Source: Bryobacteraceae bacterium (lineage in GTDB: Bacteria; Acidobacteriota; Terriglobia; Bryobacterales; Bryobacteraceae). From it: DNA of 64,000 nt. The notes beneath the pieces were generated by a model. That model searched no databases, was not told the DNA's origin, and was given only the letters and a program-made list of their open reading frames with translations. The stretch covers positions 33,285 through 97,284 of the forward strand of contig JASIAM010000127.1 in assembly GCA_030041985.1 (NCBI GenBank), in the 5' to 3' direction. This document shows positions 8,307-17,354 of this stretch, one piece after another; the first letter of the stretch is position 1; each line of letters begins with the position of its first letter. The translations under genes were made by a program, and so were the position numbers.

Positions 8307-9463
8307 ACATAGACTTCCTTTCCGGCAAGGGAGACAGGCCCTTCGATCGCGGCCGAAGCCTGGGAATACAGCACCGGAACGTCGGCATCCACCAGGTAGC
8401 GGCCGCGTCCTTCGACCGCTATGGGATGAATCGGCGGCGACGGTACGCGGTGGGCCAAATTTTCGGATATCAAACGAATTCTTCCAGCAACCATGACCAG
8501 GTGCGGTTCCAAGCCTTGCAATGCCTCGGCAGGTGTTTGACCTCGATCAGGCAAGGCGATCAGATCGGCCACGGAACCTTCGCGGATAACGCCGTAACGG
8601 CTTCCGAGTCTGAGAACAGCCGCCGCACGGGTAGTGACCATGTCATAGATCTCGTCAAGGGAAACGCCAGTTTCTGAGTGAGCAATGCGCGTCTCATCCG
8701 ATAGGTCGCCCGCGGCTGTGAGCGGTGAATCGCTCCCGAGCGCCACGCGGATACCGGAATACAGTACGTCCGGCCTGAGCGTCCGGCCTAAGGTGAAGAG
8801 GTTGGAACTGGGGCACCAGACCAGCGCGGCCCGGCGGCGGTGCATGATGCGCAGATCGGCTGAGTCGAAACCAACGCCGTGCACAATAACCGTCCGGGCG
8901 CCGAGCACGCCTTCCTGATCCAGGCGCCGCAACTCCGTGCGGGCGTGGTCATCCACTCCCTCCGCGGCGTGTACAATGAAGGGCCATTGCGCGGGCGTAC
9001 GGTCGTAGCATTCGCGCAGATCGGGGCTGAAAGCCAGGGAATGCGACCAGCCAAAGCGGCCGAGCACACGTACTGGAAAGCGATCGTCAAATACGGCGCC
9101 ATCGAAAGGATTGTGATGAGCTACGAGCGTGACGCCGCAGAGTAGATTTTTCAGCCCTCCCCAGTAGAGGCGCACCCATTTGGGTACTCGCAATTGCTCT
9201 CGGACCGGAGATTCGGCCGGCCGATAGATGTCTGCGGCCCAGGCAGTCGCGTTGGGGTAGGGACCGCGGCCCAGGCGTGGAAAGAGCGCGAATTCGAGGT
9301 GATCGTGCGTGTTGATGAGGCCGGGGAGCAGCAGATAGCCCGAGAGATCGACTGTGGGGCAGTTCTCACGGGTGGAGAAAGTAATCCGGTTTCTCGTGAT
9401 CGCGAGATCCATCCGCGCAGTGTCTCTGGCGTTGAGCGCCATTCTGGCTCCGCAGAGGATCAT
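8303..9463 (-). CDS. Amidohydrolase-superfamily deaminase/hydrolase
   Basis: 386 residues from ATG 9463, which overlaps the stop of the preceding methyltransferase as ATGA; longer in-frame starts up to 9613 run deep into that gene. The metal-binding motif is NTHDH (H53 and H55), followed by VIVHGVGF and GSDSPLTAAGDL, where the aspartate of the SDS segment is the expected catalytic base. The closest pattern is the SsnA/TrzN/guanine-deaminase branch, cytosolic metalloenzymes that hydrolyse C-N bonds of heterocycles or amidines. The position inside a radical SAM/methyltransferase operon suggests a biosynthetic step on an N-containing intermediate. The last 60 residues are less conserved. Confidence 0.7.
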   Translation of the reverse strand: MILCGARMALNARDTARMDLAITRNRITFSTRENCPTVDLSGYLLLPGLINTHDHLEFALFPRLGRGPYPNATAWAADIYRPAESPVREQLRVPKWVRLYWGGLKNLLCGVTLVAHHNPFDGAVFDDRFPVRVLGRFGWSHSLAFSPDLRECYDRTPAQWPFIVHAAEGVDDHARTELRRLDQEGVLGARTVIVHGVGFDSADLRIMHRRRAALVWCPSSNLFTLGRTLRPDVLYSGIRVALGSDSPLTAAGDLSDETRIAHSETGVSLDEIYDMVTTRAAAVLRLGSRYGVIREGSVADLIALPDRGQTPAEALQGLEPHLVMVAGRIRLISENLAHRVPSPPIHPIAVEGRGRYLVDADVPVLYSQASAAIEGPVSLAGKEVYV

Positions 9464-10131
9464 TGCCTTCTTCTCCATGCACTGATCAGTACTGCGGGAA
9501 TTTGGCGCGCCTCGGCGAACAGCGATTCCCTGCTGGCCGCACGAAATACCATTCGTTCCGGCTCGCCGAATGCCGATTCGATGCGCCACGCAAGCGCGAG
9601 GCCCGCGCCGCAAGCGGCATCTTGCAATTGCGCTTCTGAGTAAGCACGATGGCGGATCTCAAAGATCTGCCCATTCGCGCGAAAGCTCCTGGTCCAGCCA
9701 TGCGCTACGGCGCGCGGATGAAGATCGCTCACGATTACCATCGAGGCTACGCGAGCCAGTTCGCGAATTGCGGTTACGAGCGATGGAAAGTAGGCCAGGG
9801 CGAACGAGCAGAGGGCCAAATCGGCGACGCCATCCGCAAGCGGCAACGAGCCGGCATCGGCCACTGCGATTCTTCCCGTCAGGCTCGGTTTTGCGGCAGC
9901 CATCAGCAGCATTTCGCGGCATAGATCGAAACCAACGACCCGCGCCCCGCGAGCCGCGGCATAGGAAATCCAGCGCCCGGTACCAGCGGCTACATCCACG
10001 AAGACGCGGTTTTCGAGCGGCGCCAAGTGGTCCGCCAGCAAGCGCGTTTCGAGCGCGAGCAGCGGGTTGGGTCGAGCGTCGTAACCGGGCGCCCACAAAC
10101 GATGCCCCTCTATGGTATCCACCAGCATCAC
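9460..10131 (-). CDS. Class I SAM-dependent methyltransferase
   Basis: 223 residues. Motif I is VFVDVAAGTGRW near residues 43-54, followed by the acidic loop VVGFDLCREML and the post-motif SLPLADGVADLALCSFAL. This is the general Methyltransf_11/25 fold, a soluble enzyme that moves a methyl group from SAM to an unknown acceptor. Start ATG overlaps the stop of the upstream B12 radical SAM gene as ATGA, and its own stop overlaps the start of the amidohydrolase in the same way. This order makes it likely that the three proteins are made in fixed ratio. Confidence 0.75.
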   Translation of the reverse strand: MMLVDTIEGHRLWAPGYDARPNPLLALETRLLADHLAPLENRVFVDVAAGTGRWISYAAARGARVVGFDLCREMLLMAAAKPSLTGRIAVADAGSLPLADGVADLALCSFALAYFPSLVTAIRELARVASMVIVSDLHPRAVAHGWTRSFRANGQIFEIRHRAYSEAQLQDAACGAGLALAWRIESAFGEPERMVFRAASRESLFAEARQIPAVLISAWRRRQ

Positions 10132-11594
10132 AGGCTTTCCATGCGGGGCTTACGCAGAGTCATCAGCTTCTGTGCCCAGGCAACTTCGAGCGGAAAATCA
10201 TAAAACCCCACCGCATAACGCCAACTGCTGATCCCCTTGAGCAGTGCCCGGCCCCAGCGTCCCAGATGCGCATCTTGCACCGTGGGCCACCGCGCGCTGA
10301 TGACGATCTCAAAATCGTCGATCAGGCGCTTTACCTGACCGGGCAGCCACGGCAGTGCCGGGTCGCGGCGGATGGTGTAGTCATACCAGCGTTGGCTGGC
10401 CCATTCATCCGGCGTGCGCGGGAATTGGATCTGGCCGTCGATTCCGCCGTACATGCCGTCGGGGCTTGGCGTGGGGATGTAATGCTGCACGATGATTTCC
10501 GCTTGCGGATTCAGCCGCTTGATCTTCCGGATGAAGCGAATGGTGTCCCGGGTATCGGTTTCCGGATCGCGCGGATCGCCGAATACGAACGAAAATTCAG
10601 GGATAATGCCGAACTTCCGAATGCGCTCTGCCAGTTCCAGAGTTTGCTCCGCGGTCAGTTGTTTATTCATGTCCGCCAGCACGCGGTTATTGCTGGATTC
10701 GGCGCCGCAGAAAATCATGGTCGCCCCGGCTCGCTTCAGTGCGGCGAGGGTGGAATCCGAATAGCGCAGCAGGGTGTCGACGCGGCCCTCCGCCCACCAG
10801 CGCAGATTCAGCGGCGCCAGGAGTTCCGCCTGCTCCATAGCACGGCTCTCACTCAGGAAGAAATTGTTGTCATAAAACTGGACGGCGTCGATGCCGTAAT
10901 CGCGCTGGAGGCCCTCCAGCACAGCGGCCGTGCGGGCGGGGTCTTCGGTTTTCTGCCGGCTCTCGAAGATGGGAACGACACCGCAGAACCGGCAGCGGTA
11001 CGGGCACCCAATGCTCGCGTGATGGACCGCCGTGCGCCTTCCCAGGTAGGTTGGGAGGAGGTAGCGCCGGACGTCGCCGAGGCGGTGATAGGGCAAGCGA
11101 GGAAAATCATTGGGCGAGCGCAGTGGCCGCTCCGGGTTGTGCACATGCAAGCCGAATTGATCCTTGTACGATAGGCCGCGCACTGCGGCGAAACCGCGTC
11201 CAGCGCGCAGCGCCGCGAGCCATTCGAGGAACGTGTCCTCACCCTGACCGCGTATGGCGAAATCGACATACCCGGCATTGAGCGCCGTATCGGCATAGAG
11301 CGATGGAAAGTAGCCACCCCATACGATCGGAATTTTGGGGTAGCGGCCGCGAATGTGTTTCGAAAGCGGAATCGCTGTGACCATCTGCGGCCCCGGCATC
11401 ACGGATACTGCGACCGCTTCCACGTGGTGGGAAGCGATCAGCCGATCGAGCGCCAGTTCGGGGTGCGGGTCCAGGTTGCCGTCTACGATGGCATAGTCGG
11501 CATTGCCTTCCAGCACCGCGCCTATGGAAAGGATAGAGAGAGGGAACCGCCGATTGTGGGGGCGGCCGGATCGGGGATGTAACAGAATGATCAT
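10128..11594 (-). CDS. B12-binding radical SAM protein (subgroup with rSAM 15852 and 17348)
   Basis: 488 residues. The N-terminal 150 residues have the Rossmann-like B12-binding layout, with PLSILSIGAVLE, then SVMPGPQM and VWGGYFPSL. The radical SAM motif is CPYRCRFC (C197, C201, C204). The C-terminal 130 residues are extra and family-specific (PWLPGQVKR and later WRYAVGFYDFPLE). Known class B enzymes use methylcobalamin and a 5'-deoxyadenosyl radical to methylate unactivated carbon or phosphorus, or to do ring changes. The same start and end patterns recur in the genes at 15852 and 17348, so these three are paralogues. Start ATG 11594 overlaps the previous methyltransferase stop as ATGA. Confidence 0.85.
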   Translation of the reverse strand: MIILLHPRSGRPHNRRFPLSILSIGAVLEGNADYAIVDGNLDPHPELALDRLIASHHVEAVAVSVMPGPQMVTAIPLSKHIRGRYPKIPIVWGGYFPSLYADTALNAGYVDFAIRGQGEDTFLEWLAALRAGRGFAAVRGLSYKDQFGLHVHNPERPLRSPNDFPRLPYHRLGDVRRYLLPTYLGRRTAVHHASIGCPYRCRFCGVVPIFESRQKTEDPARTAAVLEGLQRDYGIDAVQFYDNNFFLSESRAMEQAELLAPLNLRWWAEGRVDTLLRYSDSTLAALKRAGATMIFCGAESSNNRVLADMNKQLTAEQTLELAERIRKFGIIPEFSFVFGDPRDPETDTRDTIRFIRKIKRLNPQAEIIVQHYIPTPSPDGMYGGIDGQIQFPRTPDEWASQRWYDYTIRRDPALPWLPGQVKRLIDDFEIVISARWPTVQDAHLGRWGRALLKGISSWRYAVGFYDFPLEVAWAQKLMTLRKPRMESL

Positions 11595-12385
11595 CTGTCA
11601 ATAAATCTCCCTGTGAGAATGAAAAATCGCGATGGAGGCCGCTGGTGCAAGATACGGGCCTTCCATGGCCGCCAGCTCCATCGCCAGCCATACCAGGGAT
11701 AGCTGCAGCGCCATTCTATCCGGAGATCGCGCGCAAGCTCGGCCAGCATCGCCTCATCGAAAAATTCGATGCTGGGCACGGCGTCCGAGCGAAATCCATA
11801 GGTCCGCTCAAACCATCCATGGCGCTCGCGCAGCATGCGCTCCCCATGCTCGCGGCGCCGGTACACGGGCGAATCGAGGATTACCACCAGGCCACCGGGA
11901 CGCAGGCATCGCTTGGCTTCGGCGAGCGTGCGCCGGTAGTCGGTCGAATAGTGAATGGAAGCGTTGTAAAGGATCATGTCGAAGCGCGCGCCGGCGAAAG
12001 GAAGACAGTCGAACTCCGCCTCCACAGCGGCGAATGCACACGGATAATTGCGCCGCGCGCCCAGGCCGTCTTTGTGATCGGTCACAATGTCGAGCGCCAC
12101 ACTGCGGTGCCCGCGCTGCGCCAGGCGGTAGGACATCCACCCATTGCCCGCGCCGAGATCCAAAATTTGGAGAGGGCGGCGCAGTTGCCTCTCGGCCTCG
12201 CTCAGAATCTTGTACTCAAAATAACGGTACGTGCGGGCCCGGATTTCCCATTGCGCGGTCAGTTTTCCGGATAGGTCGCGATAAGGCAGAGCCTGGTAAT
12301 ACTCCGGCTGGTCCGACCCACGCCCTTCGGCGTGGCGAATCGTGATGTACTCGGCGATGAAGCGCCGGCGCATGGCCGCTTCCAT
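11591..12385 (-). CDS. Class I SAM-dependent methyltransferase
   Basis: 264 residues. Motif I ILDLGAGNGWMSY lies near residue 74, then ALDIVTDHKDG, DMILYNASIHYS and the CLRPGGLVVILDSPVY segment typical of Methyltransf_11. The N-terminal 60 residues (with a Tyr/Arg-rich stretch around RTYRYFEYKIL) may form the acceptor lid. A soluble enzyme of unknown acceptor. Only two bases separate it from the stop of the preceding methyltransferase, and its stop overlaps the next radical SAM gene by four bases. Distinct in sequence from the methyltransferase genes at 9460 and 12388. Confidence 0.75.
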   Translation of the reverse strand: MEAAMRRRFIAEYITIRHAEGRGSDQPEYYQALPYRDLSGKLTAQWEIRARTYRYFEYKILSEAERQLRRPLQILDLGAGNGWMSYRLAQRGHRSVALDIVTDHKDGLGARRNYPCAFAAVEAEFDCLPFAGARFDMILYNASIHYSTDYRRTLAEAKRCLRPGGLVVILDSPVYRRREHGERMLRERHGWFERTYGFRSDAVPSIEFFDEAMLAELARDLRIEWRCSYPWYGWRWSWRPWKARILHQRPPSRFFILTGRFIDR

Positions 12386-12387
12386 GG

Positions 12388-13143
12388 TTACTCCAAATTC
12401 GCCCGTCGCCTTCGGAAGATGAGCAGCCGATGATCGGCGAGCGACCGGGCCACGGGCAGTCCGCCAATCCAGCGGTCGATTTCCCCGAACACGCGGAGCA
12501 CTGCCGGCGGCAGCCCGCGAACGTAAGATGGCGGCACGCAGATTCCGATTCCCGCCGTGCTGATGAGTTCGAATTCAGGGGCAAAGGTCCGCCGCAAATT
12601 TCGCACGGTGGGATAGAACACGCGCACGCCGAAGCCGGAGTGGAAATAGGAACCGGTCGAGCGGCGGAACGCCTTTCGCGCGCAGCCGCGGAGCAGATAC
12701 GAGGCCGTTTCCCAAAGGCAGAATCGTCCCATGATGCAAAGCACCGCGTAGCCTCCAGGGCGCACCAGAGGAGCCATGCGGCCCACATCGGCCACGCAGT
12801 TCAGTGCGCCGAAGTTGGAGAGCACCACGTCGAACTGTTCTTCGATCCGCAAAATATTTTCGATCGCCAACACGCGTGCATCGACGCCACGCGCCTGCGC
12901 CCGTTTCACCATTTCGCTGGAGGCGTCAATGGCGGTCACGCGCATGCCCAACCGCATCAGCCACGCCGCATCTTCGCCGGTTCCGCAGCCGAGATCCAAA
13001 ACTCGATCACCGGCACGGAAAATGGGGAGAATGCGACACCACACTGCGTCGCGCTGCAATCGGCCGACGGGCGCATCGGTCCAAAGCGCGTCATACTCTG
13101 GCGCGAGTTGATCGAAGGCGGCCTGGACAGCGCCAGCTTGCAT
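12388..13143 (-). CDS. Class I SAM-dependent methyltransferase
   Basis: 251 residues from ATG 13143, one base after the stop of the upstream radical SAM gene; an in-frame start at 13230 would overlap that gene by 86 bases. Motif I is VLDLGCGTGEDAAWL near residues 46-60, then TAIDASSEMV, FDVVLSNFGALNC and RPGGYAVLCIMG. The pattern FGALNC after motif II is typical of ubiquinone/menaquinone-type and glycan-linked methyltransferases. The C-terminal half has a family-specific region and ends in a basic RRRRANLE tail. Acceptor unknown. Confidence 0.75.
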   Translation of the reverse strand: MQAGAVQAAFDQLAPEYDALWTDAPVGRLQRDAVWCRILPIFRAGDRVLDLGCGTGEDAAWLMRLGMRVTAIDASSEMVKRAQARGVDARVLAIENILRIEEQFDVVLSNFGALNCVADVGRMAPLVRPGGYAVLCIMGRFCLWETASYLLRGCARKAFRRSTGSYFHSGFGVRVFYPTVRNLRRTFAPEFELISTAGIGICVPPSYVRGLPPAVLRVFGEIDRWIGGLPVARSLADHRLLIFRRRRANLE

Positions 13144-13144
13144 T

Positions 13145-14473
13145 TCAGGCCTCCACCTCGGCTGCGGTTGCGGCCAGCCCCTCGCGAGCGGCCATTGCCT
13201 GTTCCGCTGTTTGGCTTCGTAGGAGGTCATCGGCGTAATGGTAATAGCGGCGGGAATGGCGGCCCCGTATGCGAATTTCCCGATCCGTCGTATGGTTCCA
13301 GGGAGTCAGGGTGACCAGCTTGCTGTTGAGCTTCTCGAAATACGGTGTGCCTTTGATAGGGTAGGACACCGTGGTAAAAAACACATCGGGGCGGCATTGT
13401 TTCACGTGTTCCGCCGTTGCTTCAATATCGCTCAGTTCCTCGCCCTCATAGCCCCACATGAAAAACATGCCGGTCTGGATTCCATTTTGCCGGCACAAAT
13501 CCACGGCACGCCGCACTTGTTCGACGGTGACGCCGCGTTGCATAGCATCTAGAATCCGTTGTGAGCCGCTTTCGGAGCCGATCCAAACGCGCAGGCAGCC
13601 CATTTCCGCCAAGGTCGCGGCGACCGGCGCATTCATGCGGTCCGCGCGCGTAATGCACTCGAACGGCAATCGGATGCCGCGCTTCCGCAACTCGCCGGCA
13701 TAGGATTGAATCCAGCCAGGGTGAATGGTGAACACATCATCCGCCATCCACAGCATGTCGGGATGGTATTGGCTGGCGAGCCACTCCACTTCATCGGCCA
13801 CCGAAGCCGGGGAGCGGCGGCGATGCGTCATGCCATAGACGGAATGGCTGCACCAGTTGCAACGGTACGGGCAACCACGCGCAGTAATCACGGAAATCGA
13901 GCCTTGGCCATGGTGCTCGCGCCAGGTTTTCAGGTACCTAGGGATATCGATATGCGCGCGATCGGGCCACGGCTGCGCATCCAGATTGTCAATCAGGCAG
14001 GCTGGGCCCGTACGAACCACCTGGCCATTAGCTGCTCGAAACGCGAGGCCGGCAATCGATTCCGACAGCGCAAAATCGAAGTTCGAAGCGAGCAATTGCT
14101 CGAGCGCGGCCTCCCCTTCGCCGCATACGATCACATCCCCGTATGCCAGGTACTCATCGACGTAGTTAGCGGGCTCGGGTCCGCCGAAAATTACGCGCCA
14201 ACCGGCCGCGCGCGCCCAGGTTGCGATCTCGATGGCGTTGCTTCTGGTCATCAGGTTGGCGTAGATGCCGATGACCGCGGGCGGTCCCTGCTCGATGATG
14301 CCGAACAGTTCCCGGCGCGAGCCAAAAGTGGAATCGTAGATCTCGACCGCAAAACCCTTGCCGCGGAGGTGCGAGGAAAGGTACAGGATGCCCAGGGGAG
14401 GGTAGGGCTTCATGATCTCCTGCTCCTTCGCATCCTCGGTGAGGAAGTAACCATGCGTGAGCAGGAGCTTCAT
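13145..14473 (-). CDS. B12-binding radical SAM protein (subgroup with rSAM 14473)
   Basis: 442 residues. It starts with THGYFLTEDAKEQEIMKPYPP, a pattern shared with the next gene upstream, followed by a B12-binding-like Rossmann domain (IGIYANLM, VIFGGPEP). The radical SAM motif is CPYRCNWC (C201, C205, C208), with GSESGSQRILDAM and MFFMWGYEGEE later, which belong to the Elp3-type radical SAM barrel. Likely to use cobalamin and SAM. The stop of the upstream paralogue and this start share one base (TGATG), so translation is coupled. No extra C-terminal domain: the protein is about 45 residues shorter than its three larger relatives. Confidence 0.85.
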   Translation of the reverse strand: MKLLLTHGYFLTEDAKEQEIMKPYPPLGILYLSSHLRGKGFAVEIYDSTFGSRRELFGIIEQGPPAVIGIYANLMTRSNAIEIATWARAAGWRVIFGGPEPANYVDEYLAYGDVIVCGEGEAALEQLLASNFDFALSESIAGLAFRAANGQVVRTGPACLIDNLDAQPWPDRAHIDIPRYLKTWREHHGQGSISVITARGCPYRCNWCSHSVYGMTHRRRSPASVADEVEWLASQYHPDMLWMADDVFTIHPGWIQSYAGELRKRGIRLPFECITRADRMNAPVAATLAEMGCLRVWIGSESGSQRILDAMQRGVTVEQVRRAVDLCRQNGIQTGMFFMWGYEGEELSDIEATAEHVKQCRPDVFFTTVSYPIKGTPYFEKLNSKLVTLTPWNHTTDREIRIRGRHSRRYYHYADDLLRSQTAEQAMAAREGLAATAAEVEA

Positions 14474-15846
14474 CAGGCCACCGCCAGGTTACGATCCGCG
14501 TCCGCGCGCAGCGCCTGCACTTGTGCCCAAGCCTCGCCAATGCCCGCGCCTCCACGAACTTCTATATGCAACGCCTGGGCCAACGCCCGGTAGAACTCGC
14601 TGCTGTAGGCGCCGCGAAACATCATCGCGATATCAGCGCTATCGGACCAATTCTGTTTCGGGCCTAGCTGCGATTCGACAATGCGGTATAGTTTGGTTCC
14701 CGGGAGCGGATAGGAAACGGACACGCCGATGTCGTCGGGCGCGGCCTTCCGCACCATGGAAATGGTCTCCTCGATATCGCTCCAGTCCTCTCCTGGATAT
14801 CCGAACTGCAGAAAGAAACAGGCGCGGATGCCATGCCGGGCCAGGTTCTCACGCGCCTGATAGATCTGTTCGGTGCGAATGCCCTTCTCCATCGCGTTCA
14901 GCACCCGCTGTGAGCCGGATTCGGCGCCCATCCACACTTCCTCGCATCCCGCGCGACGTAAAGCGGCAACCGTGCTGCGCGTCATGAGGTCGCACCGCGA
15001 CTGCATCTTGAAAGGAATTTGCGCGCCCAACTTGACCACCGCGCTGGCAAATTCCTCGGTCCATTGCGCGGATAAGGCGAAAATGTCGTCGGCGAACCAA
15101 ATGCGATCCGGACGGTACGTCTTTTTCAGATGCAGCATCTGTTCCGCGGTAGAGTGCGCCGTTTGCGCATGGTAGTGCTTGCCCCAGATTGGCCTCGCGC
15201 ACCAGTTGCATTGATAAGGGCAGCCGCGGCTGGAGACGAGGTTGAACGTAAAATGCCCGTGCCGCTGGAGCCAGTGGCGCCGGTACGGCTCTATGTCGAT
15301 AGCGTCCCAGGCCGGCCATGGTAACGCATCCAAATCCGCTCGGAGTTGGCGCGGGCAGTTCCTGCGGACGCTGTTTGTATCGCGCCAGGCAAGCCCGTCG
15401 ATCGCCTCCCATGGCTTGTCCATCGCAAGTTCGAGAACGGTGGTTTCCGCCTCGCCCACGACCACCGACGAAAAACCGGCTTCGATGTATTGGTCAATAT
15501 GATCGGACGCGTCCGAGCCATGCGCGGCCGCATCTATACCATGGCGGCGTGCTTCCGCCGCCATCCAATAAGCCAGTTCCCGATTGTGCGTCAGGCACAT
15601 TTTCGAGAGGAAGTTGAAATCGTCTTCGCAAACCACCACCAGCCGCAGGCGATGCCGGCGCAGGGCTTCGCGAAAACCCTCCTGTGGCGAATCGAAGGTG
15701 GGATCGAACAGCGCTGTATCGATTCCAGCCTGGCGCAATACAGCTACCACGATCAGTGTTTCGAGCGGCGGATAGGGCTGCATCTTCTCGATCTGCTTGC
15801 GATCGGAGTAAAGGTGATTGCTGTGCGTCACCAGGACATCGGCCAT
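14473..15846 (-). CDS. B12-binding radical SAM protein (subgroup with rSAM 13145)
   Basis: 457 residues from ATG 15846, five bases after the stop of the upstream gene; the in-frame extension to 15921 would overlap it. The N-terminus VLVTHSNHLYSDRKQIEKMQ followed by PYPPLETL matches the pattern of the gene at 13145. The radical SAM motif is CPYQCNWC (C209, C213, C216), then DDIFAL, GAESGSQRVLNAMEKG and LQFGYPGEDW. The B12-binding half has GSDASDHIDQY and VVVGEAE. It is probably a cobalamin-dependent radical enzyme, with substrate unknown. It and its neighbour are two diverged copies of one ancestor. Confidence 0.85.
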   Translation of the reverse strand: MADVLVTHSNHLYSDRKQIEKMQPYPPLETLIVVAVLRQAGIDTALFDPTFDSPQEGFREALRRHRLRLVVVCEDDFNFLSKMCLTHNRELAYWMAAEARRHGIDAAAHGSDASDHIDQYIEAGFSSVVVGEAETTVLELAMDKPWEAIDGLAWRDTNSVRRNCPRQLRADLDALPWPAWDAIDIEPYRRHWLQRHGHFTFNLVSSRGCPYQCNWCARPIWGKHYHAQTAHSTAEQMLHLKKTYRPDRIWFADDIFALSAQWTEEFASAVVKLGAQIPFKMQSRCDLMTRSTVAALRRAGCEEVWMGAESGSQRVLNAMEKGIRTEQIYQARENLARHGIRACFFLQFGYPGEDWSDIEETISMVRKAAPDDIGVSVSYPLPGTKLYRIVESQLGPKQNWSDSADIAMMFRGAYSSEFYRALAQALHIEVRGGAGIGEAWAQVQALRADADRNLAVA

Positions 15847-15851
15847 CGTTT

Positions 15852-17354
15852 CTAACTCGCCTTCGAAAACTGGTTGCTGAGCCTTTGGCCTGTGAGCAGC
15901 GACCGCCGCACTGCAAGCCACTTGCTCGCCATCGATAATCCCAACTCAAACGGCATGCCGAAAAAGGCATTGCGCAGACGCCAATCGAGAGGCTGCCGAA
16001 CCAGCGTGAGCGCTTTTCGAAGTACCGCCGAGCGCGCTCTGTGCTGGGCCTTCTTCAAGCGGCCGTCGAGCAGGAAATAGGAAATGCTACGCCGCAGCCG
16101 GACAAACGCCGGACCTTCCATCCATGGCAATCGATTCAATCCAAGGTCCACTCCGGACCATTCCTCGAGGTTCGTGGGCTCGGCCATGCCGGCGGCGCGC
16201 AGTTCATCCCAAATCGGAATTCCCGGGTAGGCCGTAAACAGGTTCGGAGAAAACGTCACGTTGTCATACCTGGACGCAATCTCTCCCATGACACGCAGAG
16301 TTTCGCGGCGGTGCCGCTCCTGTTCCCCGGGGTAGCCGAAAATAAGGTTTAGGGTGACCCGGATCCCGGCACGCTGGCATTTGCGGGCGGCTTCGGCAAT
16401 ATCCGCGATATGCTGGTGCCGCTTGTTCATGGCGCGCAGCACCTCCGGCGAGGCGGACTCCGTACCGAAACCGATATGGCTTACGCCGCTTTCCCCCAGC
16501 ATGTTCACGTCTTCATCACTCATGCGGCACAGCAGATCGGTCGAAGCTTGAAAAGTCCAGCGGAAACGGACGCCCGACTCGCGAATGCCGTGCGCGATAG
16601 CTATGGCGCGTGACACGTCGACTAGAAAATTCGAATCCACCAGTGCTACTTCCTCGAGCCGGTAGCGTTCGACCAGTGCGGTCATTTCGCTCACCACGCG
16701 GTCTGCCGGCAACGCATTGAACCGGCGCTTGTAGAAAACCATGTCCGTGCAGTAATTGCACGCGTAGGGGCACCCTATGCTGGTGGCGTACGGTAACTTC
16801 CGAGAGCGGCCGGCACGCGCATAAGAACCGAAAACGGCCAGTTCATATGCCGGCAGAGGCAGATCGCCGATCGGCGTAGCCGGACGGTCGGGGTTACGGA
16901 CGATTTTGCCGGACCGCTTGAACCAACATCCCGCCACCAGGTCGAGAGGCCTGCCGTTCTCCAGGTTGCCGATAATCTCCAGTAGCGTCCGCTCCCCTTG
17001 GTGCCGCACTACGATATCGACGTAATCCTCCCGCAGCGTTTGCTCGGAGGTCAGGCTAGGGTGCCAGCCGCCGAAAATGATCGGCACTTCCGGGCGAAGA
17101 GAGCGAACGTGGCGCGCGGCCTGGATGGCGTCGAGAATCATCGGCCCCGTCAGCAGCGATACGCCAAAGCAACGGACTCGCGGTAACTCTTCCGCGATCT
17201 GGTTCAGATAATCCGGTTCGACCGCACCATCCACAACCGTTACGCCATAACCCGCTTCGCGCAGCGAACCAGCCAGGCTAAGCAGCCCCAGCGGCGGCCC
17301 GAAGGTGGGACCAGCGTAAGGCGGAAGAAAGAGCAGAACGCCAGGCTTCAGCAT
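15852..17354 (-). CDS. B12-binding radical SAM protein (subgroup with rSAM 10128 and 17348)
   Basis: 500 residues. The N-terminal cobalamin-binding half has PPLGLLSLAGSL, SLLTGPMILDAI and IIFGGWHPSL. The radical SAM motif CPYACNYC is at C195, C199 and C202, exactly the same positions as in the gene at 17348. GFGTESASPEVLRAMNK and NLIFGYPGEQE belong to the barrel. The C-terminal 120 residues (LPWMEG, then DWRLRNAFFGMPFEL) resemble the tails of its two paralogues. Its start overlaps the end of the upstream gene by seven bases. Probably cobalamin-dependent methylation or rearrangement; substrate unknown. Confidence 0.85.
   Translation of the reverse strand: MLKPGVLLFLPPYAGPTFGPPLGLLSLAGSLREAGYGVTVVDGAVEPDYLNQIAEELPRVRCFGVSLLTGPMILDAIQAARHVRSLRPEVPIIFGGWHPSLTSEQTLREDYVDIVVRHQGERTLLEIIGNLENGRPLDLVAGCWFKRSGKIVRNPDRPATPIGDLPLPAYELAVFGSYARAGRSRKLPYATSIGCPYACNYCTDMVFYKRRFNALPADRVVSEMTALVERYRLEEVALVDSNFLVDVSRAIAIAHGIRESGVRFRWTFQASTDLLCRMSDEDVNMLGESGVSHIGFGTESASPEVLRAMNKRHQHIADIAEAARKCQRAGIRVTLNLIFGYPGEQERHRRETLRVMGEIASRYDNVTFSPNLFTAYPGIPIWDELRAAGMAEPTNLEEWSGVDLGLNRLPWMEGPAFVRLRRSISYFLLDGRLKKAQHRARSAVLRKALTLVRQPLDWRLRNAFFGMPFELGLSMASKWLAVRRSLLTGQRLSNQFSKAS

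Noticed and set aside
9460..12385. Long antisense open frames in the radical SAM region (for example one plus-strand frame of more than 500 codons)
   Set aside because: They lie opposite well-supported genes in a GC-rich genome, have biased Arg/Ala/Pro composition and show no family motifs.
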